Below are positions 62,901 through 64,000 of a stretch of 64,000 nt of DNA, in pieces. Made by a program: the position numbers and the translations under genes. The stretch is from Polydactylus sextarius. Taxonomy: Eukaryota > Chordata > Actinopteri > Polynemidae. Location: the NCBI GenBank assembly GCA_016801845.1, contig CM028928.1:14791327-14855326 (forward strand). The letters run 5' to 3'. Below the pieces are notes generated by a model, which saw nothing but the letters and a program-made list of their open reading frames with translations, was not told the origin of the DNA and did not search any database. How positions within the stretch are numbered: the stretch's first letter is position 1; each line of letters opens with the position of its first letter.

Positions 62901-64000
62901 ATACAACATGATATAATACAATAAAACACAGTACATGTGACTGAAACCGCAGCACTGATTGTGATCTCATGTTACCATGAGTGCGTCCAGTATGGATGAA
63001 TCGTATCCTCAGAGAGCTACAGTGATATCATCGAGTGAGCTTCTGCTGGGTAAGAAGTTAAGAACCTGATCCTGGATTTGGAAATTACTGTAACCTGAGA
63101 GTTCAAGGGTGCACCACAGACCATGTAGTCACTGTTTGAAGATTAACCCCTGCTTTATGTGTCAAACAACAAATTTGACCATTGGGTAACACAGTGGATG
63201 CTAAGTATGTGCTGTTGATGTCATTGCAAGTTTTCCTGTTAGCAGAGCAATAATATTTCAGGGCAGGATATCTGATAACAACAAAGCCAGAGAGGACTGA
63301 GATGCAGATAGAAGCAGTGAAGAAGCTTTGACAAAGCAAATAAGGCTTGTGGCCTGACAGGGAGAAAGACAGGTGTACAGGTGGACAAACACATAGAAAA
63401 CCATCAGGGAACATAATCCGTTGAACTGTCTGGGGTGATGAGGGAAGCTTAGATGATAGGTACACAGGTAAGCAAATGGATCTGTGGACAAGGAGAAAGC
63501 TTTGGGACAGCTGGTGGGCAGATGGATAATAGCAGGCCTGGGGAGGTGAAGGGACAAGCATGGCCTGAGAGAAGTGAGCAGATGAGAAATGAACTGTGAC
63601 ACAGTTATTACAGAACAAAACAACGGTCTGTTTTAAATGAGACTGAAGACATGACCACAAAAAGCATAACCTCTAACTTATCAGAAAATGTGGGTTAAAA
63701 TAAGTCTCCCTTTTCAGAACACTTGGTCTTTTATCTGCTTGTAAATGCAGTGGTTGATTGTAAGGTTAATTGCTGCTCTATGCTCATGTGAGAACACCAG
63801 GATTCAGTTTCAACAAAATAGTAAATCTTAGGATTTACAGGACAAAAGCTGGCAGGTGGCTGACATGCCAGTGTGCATCCTGAATTAATGTGCCTGTTTA
63901 AGTTCTGTGTAAATCCTGTATGTACAGCTATCCTGCATTCAAAATGCCACGTGTGCTATTATTTTCTGCACCGACTCTTGGGTGAAGCCAGATAAGTTTG
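59945..64000. other. Gene-poor stretch to the window end
   Basis: Includes the longest open frame of the window (63103-63660, minus, 185 aa), whose Ser/Cys/His/Pro-rich translation has no domain and overlaps a second open frame, as expected for repetitive purine-rich DNA. No gene supported. Confidence 0.45.

Noticed and set aside
63103..63660. Longest open frame in the window (185 aa, minus strand)
   Set aside because: The composition is biased, there is no domain or splice context, and a second open frame overlaps it. It looks like chance in repetitive purine-rich DNA.

Overview
This window looks like nuclear DNA of a ray-finned fish, probably a percomorph. The evidence is AT-rich sequence with long (CA)n and (TATC)n tracts, small spliced vertebrate genes, a tRNA-derived SINE of the kind common in teleosts, Tc1, LINE and MITE remnants, and fragments of an HIPK-like kinase family that is expanded in teleosts. 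No species can be named from the sequence alone. No bacterial, viral or CRISPR content was seen.

Layout: 1-29.9 kb is gene-poor DNA. It holds microsatellites, a LINE endonuclease fragment (about 2.9-3.2 kb), a LINE 3' end (about 15 kb), a large inverted repeat flanking CA/GT tracts (21.0-21.4 kb) and two inverted copies of one SINE (23.3 and 24.0 kb). The gene-dense core is 29.9-37.4 kb: (1) a nine-exon homologue of human C11orf65/MFI with a near-perfect RFX X-box 60 bp upstream of its start codon; (2) a tRNA-Cys(GCA) gene on the minus strand; (3) a complete six-exon pomp (proteasome maturation protein) gene, 141 aa, with a MITE in intron 2; (4) a Y RNA gene on the minus strand with a full upstream Pol III promoter (TATA, PSE and a distal ZNF143/Staf site), plus a possible divergent Pol II start on the other side of the ZNF143 site.

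From 37.6 to 64 kb no intact protein gene was found. This part holds a Tc1-like transposase remnant (42.4-43.1 kb), two minus-strand unprocessed pseudogene fragments of HIPK-like kinases (46.0-46.6 and 51.5-52.3 kb), a G-quadruplex-prone tract beside a hairpin (48.0 kb) and a short LINE 3' end (59.9 kb).

The genes do not form a pathway. They are housekeeping or cilia/testis-type Pol II genes interleaved with two Pol III genes. The most interesting elements are the Y RNA with its complete promoter, the X-box in front of the MFI homologue and the decayed kinase pair. None of these shows as a long open reading frame.
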